Origin: Thermococcus sp. SY098 | GTDB lineage: Archaea; Methanobacteriota_B; Thermococci; Thermococcales; Thermococcaceae | Length of the DNA: 64,000 bases | Direction: 5' to 3' | Assembly: GCF_035621495.1 (NCBI RefSeq) | Contig: NZ_CP141821.1 | Location: forward strand, 1,454,760 to 1,518,759 | Shown: in pieces, positions 25,720 to 35,387 of the stretch | Layout of the letters: each line of letters opens with the position of its first letter | How positions within the stretch are numbered: the first letter of the stretch is position 1 | Made by a program: the position numbers and the translations under genes | The notes under the pieces: generated by a model | The model's input: the letters and a program-made list of their open reading frames with translations, nothing else | Told to the model about the DNA's origin: nothing | The model's database searches: none

Positions 25720-26561
25720 AATCTCACCCCCGTTGTGATTGAACCTAACAAAAAGCTAAACACAGCAAGGTAAATTGCGGCTTTTAATTTTTTCTGAGCT
25801 TTTCCAGCCACTTCAGGTGTTGGATTCTTCAAGAGCTCAAAGACCGCAGCTAAAATCAGACCATCGACAACTACCATTGGCAGATACCCCACCCCAATTC
25901 CCACTTTTAGAGGTAGAAGCGATGCCACTACAGTTGCGATTCCAAATAGTGAGGCTAAATATGCCGACTTTTTTATCCCCCACACAATTGGCAAAGTTTT
26001 TGCTCCCTTTGCCTTGTCTCCTTCGATATCCTCAATATCCTTCATAATCTCCCTTGCCAGGTTCACCAGAAATGCACACAATGCTAAATATCCTGCAAGC
26101 CCAATTTTGCCTACTGCAATCGCACCGTACAGAGGTGTTGCCCCGGTTAGGCTTGCGACCATTATATTCCCAATGATTGGCAATGGCTTAAGTTTCCATG
26201 CGTAGATAAACAGAACAGAGTATGCTGCTACTGCCAGAAGAAATGCATATATGTTGAGCCGATAAGCCAGAATAAGCCCAACAACAAATAAGAGCATAGC
26301 ATACCAAAATGCGATCTTTCTCGACATCGCCCCCCTTGGCAGGGGCCTTGTAGGACGGTTGATTTTATCGATTTCATAGTCGAAGTAATCGTTTATTGTA
26401 TTCCCGGCACTGCATCCTAAAAAAACAACTGCAAAGATTAACGCTGCTGTTTTTATTTCGGGAAAATGTCCTAATGCCACAATGGAGCCTAATATTCCAA
26501 CTAATCCTGCTACAAAACAGTTGTGAGGTCGTAATATCTCGATAAAGGCTTTGGGGTCCAC
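25716..26561 (-). CDS. Digeranylgeranylglyceryl phosphate synthase (UbiA family)
   Basis: This membrane prenyltransferase transfers the second geranylgeranyl chain to GGGP in archaeal ether-lipid synthesis. It has eight to nine membrane helices and both Asp-rich UbiA motifs: NTINDYFDYEIDKINRPTRP and later KDIEDIEGDKAKGAKTLP. I chose the GTG at 26561, with GGTG 6 nt upstream, because it gives the expected MDPKAFIEILRPHN start (281 aa); a GTG at 26570 is the alternative. Confidence 0.9.
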   Translation of the reverse strand: MDPKAFIEILRPHNCFVAGLVGILGSIVALGHFPEIKTAALIFAVVFLGCSAGNTINDYFDYEIDKINRPTRPLPRGAMSRKIAFWYAMLLFVVGLILAYRLNIYAFLLAVAAYSVLFIYAWKLKPLPIIGNIMVASLTGATPLYGAIAVGKIGLAGYLALCAFLVNLAREIMKDIEDIEGDKAKGAKTLPIVWGIKKSAYLASLFGIATVVASLLPLKVGIGVGYLPMVVVDGLILAAVFELLKNPTPEVAGKAQKKLKAAIYLAVFSFLLGSITTGVRL

Positions 26562-26608
26562 TATGGGCACCTAATATAAAGAAAATTGTGGGGTATTAAA
26601 ACCTTTTC

Positions 26609-27679
26609 CTAAAGGGCATTTCTGTCCAATAATCCCAGTTCCTCACCATCCTCCCTGACCCTAATCCTTCCAAATCTTATCTCCCTAATTTTTTTAATTG
26701 TTTCTTCGTCTAAAGGTGTTAAGATTTCAGCTTTCATATCCCTGAAGTTTATGAACTTCAGAATACCCAATCCAACACAGAAGCCATCTTTGTCAATCAT
26801 TCCAAGAAGTAAATTGCTTAATTTCTCAAAATCAATGTACTGCAGAACGTTCTTATCAACCTGTCTTGGGATATTAGCGACATCTGCCTTTACAATAAGG
26901 TATCTCCCACCAATCTTTCTTCCATGAATGATTAACCATTTAAACAACGCCTCCAAAAGGGACTTTTCGTTCTCATTGATCTCTTCACCTTGGAAAAGCT
27001 GAGTCCCGCTTATAATAAAGTGATTTAGATTCACCGTGTATGAGTTTGAGCCTCTGAAGTACTCCTTCCACTTTTCCTTTCGTATCTCCCTTCTCTCCTC
27101 TCTGCTGAATTTTCGAACTTTGCTACTAACTTCAAGGCGGAAAATTTGAACTTTCTCTTCGAATGGTCTTAATATTGGCTCTAATTCATTTTCTTTCTGT
27201 AATGCAACTATTACATCAGGCTTAACAGTTTCAATTTTCATTCTCTTGAGCTCAACACCTGCACCGCTGATCATGCCTGTGGTATCTATAATAGTTATAT
27301 CTGCTTTCTTCTCTGCTTCATCCGTGAGCAACTTAACCCCTGCAATCATCTCTCCAAAAAACTGATTTGGAGTAATGCTCCCTACGAAGTAGTGCTTGTA
27401 TGCTCTTATATCTCCAAAGGATTCAAACAGTCCCTCTGGAAAACCAAGACTTATTGTGGCTGGTGGAAGAATGCCCTTTTGTCCGATATCACTGTCTATT
27501 ATTGCGATCCTGAACCCTGATGATAGGAGCTCATTTGCTAAAAATGTTGCCAATGTCGTTTTTCCGGTATCAACCCCGCCCAAAATCATCATCTTAACTG
27601 GTTTTTTGTGTTCATTTAGAACATTCAACAGTTCCTTCCTGTCCTCTGGAACCTCTCGGGTATACCTTGCCTTATTCAT
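26609..27679 (-). CDS. Clp1-like polyribonucleotide 5'-hydroxyl kinase
   Basis: This 356-aa P-loop enzyme phosphorylates 5'-OH ends of RNA (archaeal Clp1/Grc3 family, as characterised for the Pyrococcus horikoshii protein). Walker A is GGVDTGKTTLATF at residue 34, followed by the lid/switch region SDIGQKGILPPATISLG, Walker B-like ADITIIDTTGMISG and a C-terminal beta domain. It is a likely RNA repair or processing enzyme. It sits alone on the minus strand. Confidence 0.85.
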   Translation of the reverse strand: MNKARYTREVPEDRKELLNVLNEHKKPVKMMILGGVDTGKTTLATFLANELLSSGFRIAIIDSDIGQKGILPPATISLGFPEGLFESFGDIRAYKHYFVGSITPNQFFGEMIAGVKLLTDEAEKKADITIIDTTGMISGAGVELKRMKIETVKPDVIVALQKENELEPILRPFEEKVQIFRLEVSSKVRKFSREERREIRKEKWKEYFRGSNSYTVNLNHFIISGTQLFQGEEINENEKSLLEALFKWLIIHGRKIGGRYLIVKADVANIPRQVDKNVLQYIDFEKLSNLLLGMIDKDGFCVGLGILKFINFRDMKAEILTPLDEETIKKIREIRFGRIRVREDGEELGLLDRNAL

Positions 27680-27846
27680 GCTTATAACTTCTTCAACTTC
27701 AATAAAAAGTTAACTTCAGAAAAGATTTATATTTACAGTTCAGTAAACAGATGAATACAAGAATTTCATTTTACAAAAACCAAAAACTTTATTAAACTCT
27801 GAAAGTCTAACTTTATGATTGACAAGAAAAAATTAGGGAGGTTAAA

Positions 27847-28314
27847 ATGATGGAGGAAAAAGTTTCACTTACCACTCGACAAATCGAGCTTTTAAGGAAG
27901 CTTTACAAAGAGGGCAAGACAATCGAGGTTCATACAGTTGAAAAAACTCAGGACGAGCTTGCAGAGGAGCTTGGAATTACAAGACAAGCGCTGAGTAACC
28001 ACCTTAAGGTTTTGAAGGAACTTGGCTATATAAGAACTGGAAGGGGCTTTATAGATCTTACAGGAAAGGCTTTAGAATTGCTTGGTGAAAGAAAGGGAGA
28101 TGTTTTTGTCTTTGTTAAGATAGAACCGACAAAGAGAAAGCATGTCTATGATGCAATAAGAAAGCTTAAAGTCAGGCGTATTTACAGGGTTACAGGTGAT
28201 ATTGACCTGATTGTTGAGGCAGATAAGACAAAACTTGACGAAATCCTTGAGGAAATTGCCTCCTTGGACGGGGTAAAAGAGACAATTACTCACGTCGTTC
28301 TTGAAACTCTCTGA
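27847..28314 (+). CDS. HTH transcriptional regulator with Lrp/AsnC-type C-terminal domain
   Basis: This 155-aa protein has a winged HTH (residues 8-70, KTQDELAEELGITRQALSNH) and a C-terminal RAM/ACT-like domain (about 80-155, VFVFVKIEPTKRKHVYDAIR and GDIDLIVEADKTKLDEILEE). Such domains bind small effectors and oligomerise. The effector is unknown. GGAGGT lies 6 nt before the first ATG; a second ATG follows directly. The 3' end overlaps the convergent engB gene by 29 bp. Confidence 0.82.
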   Translation: MMEEKVSLTTRQIELLRKLYKEGKTIEVHTVEKTQDELAEELGITRQALSNHLKVLKELGYIRTGRGFIDLTGKALELLGERKGDVFVFVKIEPTKRKHVYDAIRKLKVRRIYRVTGDIDLIVEADKTKLDEILEEIASLDGVKETITHVVLETL

Positions 28315-28858
28315 TTTTTTTATCTATAACTTTTCTAAGTTCTTCTATGTTTGTCCCAAATTTGGCAGATACTGGGACAAAAAGTTCTTTATAGTCTTCC
28401 CAAGTACCGCTTAGTCCAAATTTCTCTATCAGTTTATTGATTGTCAGGCTTACATTTCTTATCTTATCAAGCTTGTTGACGGCAACTACTGTTGGAATAT
28501 TGAGCTCTTGTAAGAACTGAAAGAATTCCACATCTATTGGAATTTCTCCCCTCCTCTCCCATCTTTCAATGATTTCTAAGGCACTTTTACCATCAATGAC
28601 CAACACTGCCACTTCAATTTCATCTGCGTGCTCCTCAATAAACCGCACAATATCTGTTTTTATTCGCTCTTGAACATGTCTTGGAATCCCGCTCATGAAA
28701 CCAAAGCCTGGCATGTCGATTACTCTTTTATTTCTCCAAATAATTTCAATGGGCTTCCTTGTAACGCCGGGTTTCTTGCCCCTCTTCACCTTTTTTCCTG
28801 TGAGTCTATAAATCAGCGTGCTTTTACCAACATTTGAACGTCCCACAAAGATTATCAT
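28286..28858 (-). CDS. engB: GTP-binding protein EngB/YihA family
   Basis: This 190-aa TRAFAC-class GTPase has all motifs: G1 GRSNVGKST (residue 6), switch with PGVTRKP, G3 DMPGFG, G4 NKLD and G5 SAK. Bacterial EngB acts in large ribosomal subunit assembly; the archaeal role is taken to be similar. It starts just after a short leader with no close neighbour upstream. Confidence 0.9.
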   Translation of the reverse strand: MIIFVGRSNVGKSTLIYRLTGKKVKRGKKPGVTRKPIEIIWRNKRVIDMPGFGFMSGIPRHVQERIKTDIVRFIEEHADEIEVAVLVIDGKSALEIIERWERRGEIPIDVEFFQFLQELNIPTVVAVNKLDKIRNVSLTINKLIEKFGLSGTWEDYKELFVPVSAKFGTNIEELRKVIDKKIREFQERRE

Positions 28859-28954
28859 TTTATCCCACCATATGGACTCAAATTTTCCTTTTTAAAGCTT
28901 GAGAACCAAAAATACTTAAGTATAAAACACCTCAAAAATATTTGGGTGGTTGTT

Positions 28955-29617
28955 ATGGCTGAGCAACAGGGTCAGGCAAATCAGCTTGTTAATAAGTTTG
29001 TGGTCTCTCTTGTTGATGGAACGATACTTGGATACGTTACGGACATCAACGTTGAAGTTGAAGGGGATCAGTTTTACTTCATACTTCGAATGAAAGTCCT
29101 GGAAAACCTTGGTAAGACCGGAGAGTTTCACTCGGGGATGTTTTCTACAGAAAAGAAAATCAGAATTAGACCAAGTGACATAGTTAATGTTGGTGGGGAT
29201 GTTATAATCCTTGGGGATGGTAAGGTTCCGCCTCTCAGGGAAATTGAGCGTCTCCACCAGATAGCAACAGAATACAATACCCTTGTGAGAGAGCTTGAGC
29301 AAAAAGACATGATGATAAAAGAGCTTAAAGAAGAAAATAAACAGCTAAACAAGCAAATTGACGAGCTTATGAAAGAACTTAGAAGGCTCCAAGTGATAAA
29401 AGAGGATTTTGAGCATTTGAAAGAGCAACTGATAAAGCAGGAGGGGCAATTGGAGATGGCAAAAGAGTACATTCGGCTTCTTGAGGGACTTAGGCACGAC
29501 ATCGATCAAATAAAAGCAGATGTTGAAAGATTGGTCAAAGGCTATCTTGAAGATGCCGTGAGAAGGATAATCAATGAGGAGCTAAATGCAAGGGGTCTAA
29601 AGAAAACCCTGCTTTAG
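28955..29617 (+). CDS. PRC-barrel and coiled-coil protein (CdvA-like architecture)
   Basis: This 220-aa soluble protein has an N-terminal PRC-barrel-like beta domain (residues about 12-90; NKFVVSLVDGTILGYVTDIN and RPSDIVNVGGDVIILGDG), then a long coiled coil (about 95-190, rich in KELKEENKQLNKQID) and a short helical tail. The layout is like CdvA of Crenarchaeota and like PRC-barrel proteins linked to FtsZ-based division in Haloarchaea. A division or structural role is inferred only. The ATG at 28955 is preceded by GGGTGG. Confidence 0.7.
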   Translation: MAEQQGQANQLVNKFVVSLVDGTILGYVTDINVEVEGDQFYFILRMKVLENLGKTGEFHSGMFSTEKKIRIRPSDIVNVGGDVIILGDGKVPPLREIERLHQIATEYNTLVRELEQKDMMIKELKEENKQLNKQIDELMKELRRLQVIKEDFEHLKEQLIKQEGQLEMAKEYIRLLEGLRHDIDQIKADVERLVKGYLEDAVRRIINEELNARGLKKTLL

Positions 29618-29784
29618 CCGAGGAGCTGAGTTCCAAACACGTGTAAAAGTATCTCAATCGCTATGAATATCAGCACAAGGGCAATTGCTCCTCTTGGGCT
29701 TATCTTTATTGCCTTTGTATCTTCATCAAAGAATCTCATTAAACCTGCACCGGTTGGCGGAAGGGTTGTCTTCTCTTTTGCCAT
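29614..29784 (-). CDS. secG: Preprotein translocase subunit SecG (Sec61 beta)
   Basis: This 56-aa protein is easily missed because of its length. It reads MAKEKTTLPPTGAGLMRFFD, then DEDTKAIKISPRGAIALVL and one membrane helix ending in LLG. This is the archaeal Sec61-beta, a tail-anchored subunit of the SecYEG channel. AGGTGAGA precedes the ATG. Its stop codon overlaps the end of the convergent PRC-barrel gene by 4 nt. Confidence 0.92.
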   Translation of the reverse strand: MAKEKTTLPPTGAGLMRFFDEDTKAIKISPRGAIALVLIFIAIEILLHVFGTQLLG

Positions 29785-29929
29785 ATTCTCACCTCTTGTG
29801 TGTTGCTACTTGTGTGGATATATAAAAAAGTTTTGCTTAGAAACCTTTTTAAATGCACCAAATCAATGGCATTCGGATAAGGGGCAACCCAATGAATCCC
29901 GCTAATGAAGATTTGAGAGGTGGGAGGAA

Positions 29930-30307
29930 ATGGTTACGTTTAAGCTTGTTATCTCCGATCCAAAGAGTGGGATTGCAAAGCAGGTTGAGATTAGTGGTGC
30001 AGAAGCAGAAAAGCTGATCGGTAAAAGAATAGGTGACGAGATTTCAGCGAAAGAACTTAAGCTTGACTTAAGTGCAATCTTTGGAAAAGAAATTCCAGCA
30101 GATGCAAAGCTCCTCATCAGAGGAGGAACTGATAAGGATGGTTTCCCCATGAGGCCAGATGTTCATGGGCCAAGAAGAGTTAAGATTTTGCTTTCAAAGG
30201 GTCCGGGCTTTAGACCCAAGGAAAAAGGCGAGAGAAGGAAGAAGACAGTCAGGGGCAATACTATTAGTCCCGAGATTGCTCAAATTAATGTTAAGTTAAT
30301 CTACTGA
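29930..30307 (+). CDS. rps6e: 30S ribosomal protein S6e
   Basis: This 125-aa protein starts [20 protein letters not shown] and includes [15 protein letters not shown] and [20 protein letters not shown], the S6e core. The eukaryotic C-terminal phosphorylation tail is absent, as in all archaea. GTGGGAGG lies just upstream. It is followed by aIF2-gamma, a conserved gene order in Thermococcales. Confidence 0.95.
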   Translation: MVTFKLVISDPKSGIAKQVEISGAEAEKLIGKRIGDEISAKELKLDLSAIFGKEIPADAKLLIRGGTDKDGFPMRPDVHGPRRVKILLSKGPGFRPKEKGERRKKTVRGNTISPEIAQINVKLIY

Positions 30308-30398
30308 TTTTCTTTGCTTTTGCCTTTAATTTCCTTTGGCACTTTTTGTGGTAAGGTTAATAAAGGATTCTCCCATTTTATTTTTGGAGGCGAGAGCC

Positions 30399-31631
30399 AT
30401 GGCAAAGAAGAAGTTTAAACAATCTGAGGTTAATATAGGGATGGTTGGTCACGTTGATCACGGTAAAACGACACTAACTAAGGCTTTAACCGGAATTTGG
30501 ACAGATACTCACAGTGAAGAGCTGAGAAGAGGCATCACAATTAAAATAGGCTTTGCTGATGCTGAAATTAGAAGATGTCCAAGCTGTGGGAGATATTCAA
30601 CTTCTCCAATCTGCCCATACTGTGGAGCTGAAACAGAATTTGAGAGGAGAGTTTCGTTCATTGACTCCCCGGGTCACGAGGCTTTGATGACCACGATGCT
30701 TGCTGGGGCTTCTCTAATGGATGGTGCAATTCTCGTAATTGCTGCAAACGAACCCTGTCCAAGGCCGCAGACAAGAGAGCACTTGATGGCACTTCAAATT
30801 ATTGGAAACAAGAACATAATAATCGCCCAGAACAAGATTGAGCTTGTTGATAAAGAGAAAGCCTTAGAGAACTACAGGCAGATTAAAGAGTTTATCAAAG
30901 GGACAGTTGCCGAAAACGCCCCGATTATTCCCATTTCAGCTCTGCATGGGGCGAACGTTGATGTTCTCATAAAGGCAATTGAAGACTTCATACCAACCCC
31001 AAAGAGAGATCCCAATAAGCCTCCAAAGATGCTTGTTTTAAGGAGCTTTGACGTCAACAAGCCAGGAACTCCTCCAGAAAAGCTTATCGGTGGCGTTATT
31101 GGAGGATCGATAGTCCAAGGAAAGCTCAAAGTTGGGGACGAAATTGAAATAAGACCGGGTGTGCCTTATGAAGAACATGGAAGGATAAAATATGAACCAA
31201 TAACAACTGAGATTGTTTCTCTCCAGGCGGGAGGAAGATTTGTTGAGGAAGCTTATCCTGGTGGATTGGTAGGAGTAGGGACAAAACTTGACCCGTTCTT
31301 GACTAAAGGTGACTTAATGGCAGGAAATGTTGTTGGAAAGCCTGGAAAATTGCCCCCAGTATGGGAGGAACTCCGCTTGGAAGTTCACCTTCTTGAGAGA
31401 GTCGTTGGGACGGAGCAAGAGCTTAAGGTTGAGCCGATAAAGAAGAGGGAGGTTCTCCTCTTAAACGTTGGAACAGCGAGAACTATGGGTCTCGTCACTG
31501 GACTTGGAAAAGACGAGATTGAACTTAAACTCCAGATTCCAGTGTGTGCAGAAGTCGGAGAAAGAGTTGCAATAAGCAGACAAGTTGGTTCAAGATGGCG
31601 TTTAATTGGTTATGGATTCATCAAAGGCTGA
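30399..31631 (+). CDS. eif2g: Translation initiation factor 2 subunit gamma
   Basis: This 410-aa GTPase carries initiator Met-tRNA to the ribosome as part of the aIF2 trimer. G1 is [17 protein letters not shown], a zinc knuckle [16 protein letters not shown] follows, then G3 DSPGH and G4 AQNKIEL; domains II and III complete the chain. The ATG at 30399 follows GGAGGCGAGAG; the open frame extending further upstream is not translated from there. Confidence 0.95.
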   Translation: MAKKKFKQSEVNIGMVGHVDHGKTTLTKALTGIWTDTHSEELRRGITIKIGFADAEIRRCPSCGRYSTSPICPYCGAETEFERRVSFIDSPGHEALMTTMLAGASLMDGAILVIAANEPCPRPQTREHLMALQIIGNKNIIIAQNKIELVDKEKALENYRQIKEFIKGTVAENAPIIPISALHGANVDVLIKAIEDFIPTPKRDPNKPPKMLVLRSFDVNKPGTPPEKLIGGVIGGSIVQGKLKVGDEIEIRPGVPYEEHGRIKYEPITTEIVSLQAGGRFVEEAYPGGLVGVGTKLDPFLTKGDLMAGNVVGKPGKLPPVWEELRLEVHLLERVVGTEQELKVEPIKKREVLLLNVGTARTMGLVTGLGKDEIELKLQIPVCAEVGERVAISRQVGSRWRLIGYGFIKG

Positions 31632-31663
31632 TTTTTTCTTAATTTTACTTTGCGGTGAGCTTA

Positions 31664-32074
31664 ATGAGAAAGGCCTGGCTTGTTGTTCCCGACACAAACT
31701 TTCTTTTAGTTCCCGGTCAGTTTGGCGTTGATATAATCAGTGAGCTTAATCGAATTCTTGATATTAAGTTTGAGATTGTTGTTCCGAACATAGTTTTGGA
31801 TGAACTTAACGTTATAGAGCGCAAAGCTAAAGGAAAAGACCTTATGGCTGTTAGAATGGCTAAAAAGCTCGCTGAGAGGTTTAGGGTTGTTGAAATTGGA
31901 AAATTTGGGGAGAAGTCGACTGATGAGCAGATTTATGAGTTCGCTGTAAAAAATCCTAATGTTATCATTTGCACGAACGATAAGCTCCTTAAAAAGAAGC
32001 TCAGGGAAAGAGGAATCCCCGTTGTTTATCTCAGACAAAAGAAGATTCTTGAGCTTGAGGGTATGTTGGAATGA
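31664..32074 (+). CDS. PIN domain ribonuclease, Fcf1/Utp24-like
   Basis: This 136-aa PIN protein has the acidic site residues: VVPDTNFLLVPGQ (first Asp), VLDELNVIERKAKG (Glu) and ICTNDKLLKKKLRERG (Asp). It resembles the UPF0129/Fcf1 group thought to process rRNA, rather than a VapC toxin, and no antitoxin gene is adjacent. It is close to aIF2-gamma (32 bp) with GGTGAGC before the ATG, and probably cotranscribed. Confidence 0.82.
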   Translation: MRKAWLVVPDTNFLLVPGQFGVDIISELNRILDIKFEIVVPNIVLDELNVIERKAKGKDLMAVRMAKKLAERFRVVEIGKFGEKSTDEQIYEFAVKNPNVIICTNDKLLKKKLRERGIPVVYLRQKKILELEGMLE

Positions 32075-32225
32075 ATCTTTACATCACTTTGTGTGCGTAT
32101 TTATGTACTCTTTTGTTCTCTTCAATTTTTGGTTACTTTTTTCAATAGTGTATAAAATCCGTAGAGAAAAAGTTATAAAGGAGAACACAATTTTCTTTGT
32201 TATAACTATAATAAGAGGTGATATG

Positions 32226-35200
32226 ATGAGGAGGACATTGAGTATCATATTAATAACTTTGATATTAGGCTTGAGCTTCAGTGCTGCAGTAAATCAAAGC
32301 TTTGTGCTGGCAAGCACTCAGGATGATAAAGCTTACGAAGACTTCTGGAATATTCTGAACAAGGAAGCTGAGTTAATTGTTGAGCTTAACTCAAGCACTG
32401 ATGCTAATGAGATTCAAAGTTTGGCATTACAATTGATCCAAAATTCCCAGAATGGTTCCTCTAACGCAGCTCAAATTTCTGCATTAATCTGGCAGAGTTT
32501 GGAGGAATTGAAGAATTCTGGAGTTAAGACTTATTATACAGCAGAGGAATTAAGACAAATGGCTCAGAATATTTCTCAAAACGGCTTGCCACAGGAAACA
32601 GTGCAAGTGTTAAAGGAGCAAGGCTGGAGTGATAATGAGATACAAGCATTGCAAGAGTACATTGCTCGAAATGCTGATAGTATTAATGAAGACTTCAATC
32701 TAACAAAATTCCTCAAGGACTTTAGCCAAGCATTCATACAGGTAGCATTCAAATACAATCACTATGAAGCATGGGCAATAGAAAAATGGAAGTGGAAGAA
32801 TCCAGAGGATGGGATTGCTTCTCAAGGAGAGGCCATGATAAATCCACTCTTAGCAGATGAGTGGATAGACTTCTACAAAGCGTACTACAACGGAACCTTG
32901 GAAGAACAACTAACTTCACTGAACAAGCTCCAAAGTAAAGTGTACTCACTAATAACGGGCTCTTTGGCTGATAAAGAGGAGAGTTTGATTCTTTCTCCAA
33001 AGCCTATACATCAGCCTGTAGAAGAAAGTACCACATCAATTCTTCTCCCCATTAAAACATCCCAAGTCAAGAACATTAAATACTTAACTGACGATGCATT
33101 AGAGTTTGAGACTTGGGAGTTTATCGGGCAAAAAAGTGAAAATAAGGAAGGATGCACGTATCTTTACAACAAGTACAATGTTACCCATTACTACTGGGAG
33201 TCCCCTCTTAAGGCTTATAAACTTGTTAGAGAGATTCACTCTCTGCTTTTAGCAAAACAGTTTGGAAACAAGGACATCGAATTGGAATGGCAGTTAAATG
33301 AAAAAATAAGCAAGTTGAAAGATGCTCTAATTGTTATACATGAAGAAAATACAATAACACTCGTGCCAGTGTCCAAAAGCTGTACCTACCCAATAGTTAA
33401 GTTGCCCAAGCTGCCAGCATCACCAGTATTAACCTCCACATCAACACCAGTAACATCAATCGAAGACATGACTCAAGAACAGACGGTACAGCTGGATGAG
33501 TTAGCATTAAGGGCTTTGAGCATTGGTGATGAAACTGAACTTCAAGTTGCTGGGGAGATTATTGTAGAATCAGTTACACCTTCAGAGGTTGAGTACAAAG
33601 TAAAGGTCACTGTAAAGGCTGAAAATGCTCAGGCAACAAACATCAACATTTATATCGATGGGAACAAGGAATACGGACCGTTTGACTTAGGAGCTGGGGA
33701 AAGCAGAGCAATAACTTTACCTGTAGGGAGTTACTTTACTGAGGACATTCCAAGCAATGCTCAGGAGATAACGCTCAGCAAAACCATAAAAGTCACCTAC
33801 ACAAAATGGTGCAACAATATAAACAGTGTCCCCGGTGGAGAGGAAGTTTTAAGCGCTCCAGCAGGCTGCGGTGAGGAGGCAATGGTTATAAAAACGGTCT
33901 CAAAAACAATTCAGCTGTTCGATGCTCAAGTTTCCGTTTCAAAGGCTATTGTGAAAGTTAATGAACCAGTAGAGTTCACCTTCACGATAACCAATTACAT
34001 GACGAGTAGTAAAACGTTCAATCTGCTGGTTACTGCTGGCGGGAAATCTAAAGAGGATACACTCACAGTTCCAGCTGGCGAAACTAAAACCAAGACTTTG
34101 CAGTTAACTTTCAATACACCAGGCGAAAGAACATACTACGCAAAGGTTGATGGGACAACATATGCAGTGGGGACGATAAAGGTGGAAGATGATGACAGCA
34201 GCACAGACTCCGGCAACTTAACAATCGAAAGCGTTGAACTTTATCCAAATCCACCGAGAGTTGGTGACACTGCAGAATTTAGGGTCAAAGTTAAGAACAC
34301 TTACAGCTCATCTAAGAGTTTCACGCTAAAGTTAAAAGTTAATGGTTCTGAAGTTTATAGTGAGTCTGTTTCATTGAATGGTGGAAAGAGTGCAACGTTT
34401 AAGCTTTACTGGACTCCGGAAAAAGTGGGGAGATATGTGTGGGGAATTATGATTTCGGTGTCTTGGGGGACTGCGTCTTACAGGGAGGGCACTGTAAATG
34501 TGGTTTCAGCAAATGCTCAGTTTGGTGTTAGTTTGGAGGCAATGCCAGTAGAGCTTGTGGGTGGTGGAACAGTGTACTTTACAGTTAAAGTTCTTAATTA
34601 CGTGAATAGTGCGTATTCAATTAGGGGTTATGTTGTGGGTAAGGATGGGAATAAAGTCTATCCTGAAGATGGAGAATACTTTGAGGCAAGATTACCGGCT
34701 GGTGGTAATTATACAGCATACTTTGATTTACCAGTATCAGGCATTGGAAATCACACTTACATGCTTTATGTGGACAATTACGGTGGTGAAAGCCATACCG
34801 ACAGTGTAAAAATAGAAGTAAAACAAGGAAACGGAGAACTACAACAAGTGTACTTTGTATGCAATGACCTAGAGTTCAACTGGAATGGCCTAGAATACAA
34901 AGCCAAATTGACTTGTAAAGCAGGATTATACAATCCTACTGACCAGTCTATAGAGATAAACGTAATTAGCATTAAAAATTGGGATGTGGACAATTATGCT
35001 CTTAGGGAGTCAATAGACAACCCATGGATTGTAAGTTACTCAAATATAATCAATCCTCATGCTGCATATGAAGTTATCTTCAAGAATACTGCCAGAACAA
35101 CCTTTACAACACTAGAAAGGGATTTATTGGGAACGTATTCACTAATCTCTATGAATTATATTATCTCTCCAAAAGAGGGTAGTGATATCGAATTTACAGG

Positions 35201-35387
35201 AAGTGATATAATAAACATACAACAAGATACAAAGGACGTTATTGCTGATGCTAGCACAAACACAATTTTGACTTATATTGGAATTAAAGAACTTGTAGTT
35301 ACCATTAGATCTGGAAATGCTTTAAGAAATCTTTGGCCTCTTGCAGTTCAACTATTCAGGAAAGCTTGGGGGTGGTTAAATGATTAA
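32226..35387 (+). CDS. Large secreted multi-domain protein, likely polymorphic toxin or surface effector
   Basis: This protein of about 1,053 aa starts with signal peptide MRRTLSIILITLILGLSFSA (residues 1-30). A mainly helical region (31-260) and an acidic/Tyr-rich middle with Cys pairs follow, then at least three Ig/CARDB-like domains (about 565-655, 666-742, 743-868). The variable C-terminal module runs from about 869 to the end. It holds a Cys pair (VCNDLEF ... LTCKAG, 17 residues between) and ends in a hydrophobic/amphipathic stretch with IGIKELVV and LRNLWPLAVQLFRKAW. GAGGTGAT precedes ATG-ATG (32223/32226). The stop overlaps the next gene, a membrane protein, by 8 nt. Homologues of its C-terminal part follow downstream as silent modules. 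Function is inferred from architecture; a cell-surface adhesin or receptor is the alternative. Confidence 0.78.
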   Translation: MRRTLSIILITLILGLSFSAAVNQSFVLASTQDDKAYEDFWNILNKEAELIVELNSSTDANEIQSLALQLIQNSQNGSSNAAQISALIWQSLEELKNSGVKTYYTAEELRQMAQNISQNGLPQETVQVLKEQGWSDNEIQALQEYIARNADSINEDFNLTKFLKDFSQAFIQVAFKYNHYEAWAIEKWKWKNPEDGIASQGEAMINPLLADEWIDFYKAYYNGTLEEQLTSLNKLQSKVYSLITGSLADKEESLILSPKPIHQPVEESTTSILLPIKTSQVKNIKYLTDDALEFETWEFIGQKSENKEGCTYLYNKYNVTHYYWESPLKAYKLVREIHSLLLAKQFGNKDIELEWQLNEKISKLKDALIVIHEENTITLVPVSKSCTYPIVKLPKLPASPVLTSTSTPVTSIEDMTQEQTVQLDELALRALSIGDETELQVAGEIIVESVTPSEVEYKVKVTVKAENAQATNINIYIDGNKEYGPFDLGAGESRAITLPVGSYFTEDIPSNAQEITLSKTIKVTYTKWCNNINSVPGGEEVLSAPAGCGEEAMVIKTVSKTIQLFDAQVSVSKAIVKVNEPVEFTFTITNYMTSSKTFNLLVTAGGKSKEDTLTVPAGETKTKTLQLTFNTPGERTYYAKVDGTTYAVGTIKVEDDDSSTDSGNLTIESVELYPNPPRVGDTAEFRVKVKNTYSSSKSFTLKLKVNGSEVYSESVSLNGGKSATFKLYWTPEKVGRYVWGIMISVSWGTASYREGTVNVVSANAQFGVSLEAMPVELVGGGTVYFTVKVLNYVNSAYSIRGYVVGKDGNKVYPEDGEYFEARLPAGGNYTAYFDLPVSGIGNHTYMLYVDNYGGESHTDSVKIEVKQGNGELQQVYFVCNDLEFNWNGLEYKAKLTCKAGLYNPTDQSIEINVISIKNWDVDNYALRESIDNPWIVSYSNIINPHAAYEVIFKNTARTTFTTLERDLLGTYSLISMNYIISPKEGSDIEFTGSDIINIQQDTKDVIADASTNTILTYIGIKELVVTIRSGNALRNLWPLAVQLFRKAWGWLND
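34453..34590 (+). repeat. 138-bp direct repeat, copy 1, inside the large effector gene
   Basis: It encodes about 46 residues, from SVSWGTASYREG to GGGTVYFTVKV, at the start of the last Ig-like domain. It matches 44688-44825 at 137 of 138 positions (34469 is G, 44704 is A). The copies lie 10,235 bp apart, in the same orientation and the same reading frame. Confidence 0.95.

Noticed and set aside
30336-30398. N-terminal extension of aIF2-gamma by 21 residues
   Set aside because: The ribosome site GGAGGCGAGAG directly precedes the ATG at 30399 and the [14 protein letters not shown] start is the family norm.
31664-32074. VapC-type toxin of a toxin-antitoxin pair
   Set aside because: No antitoxin-sized gene is adjacent and the sequence fits the Fcf1/Utp24-like rRNA-processing PIN group next to translation genes.
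31959-32225. 89-residue extension of the large effector upstream of the signal peptide
   Set aside because: It overlaps the PIN gene in another frame and would bury the signal peptide; GAGGTGAT marks 32223/32226 as the start.
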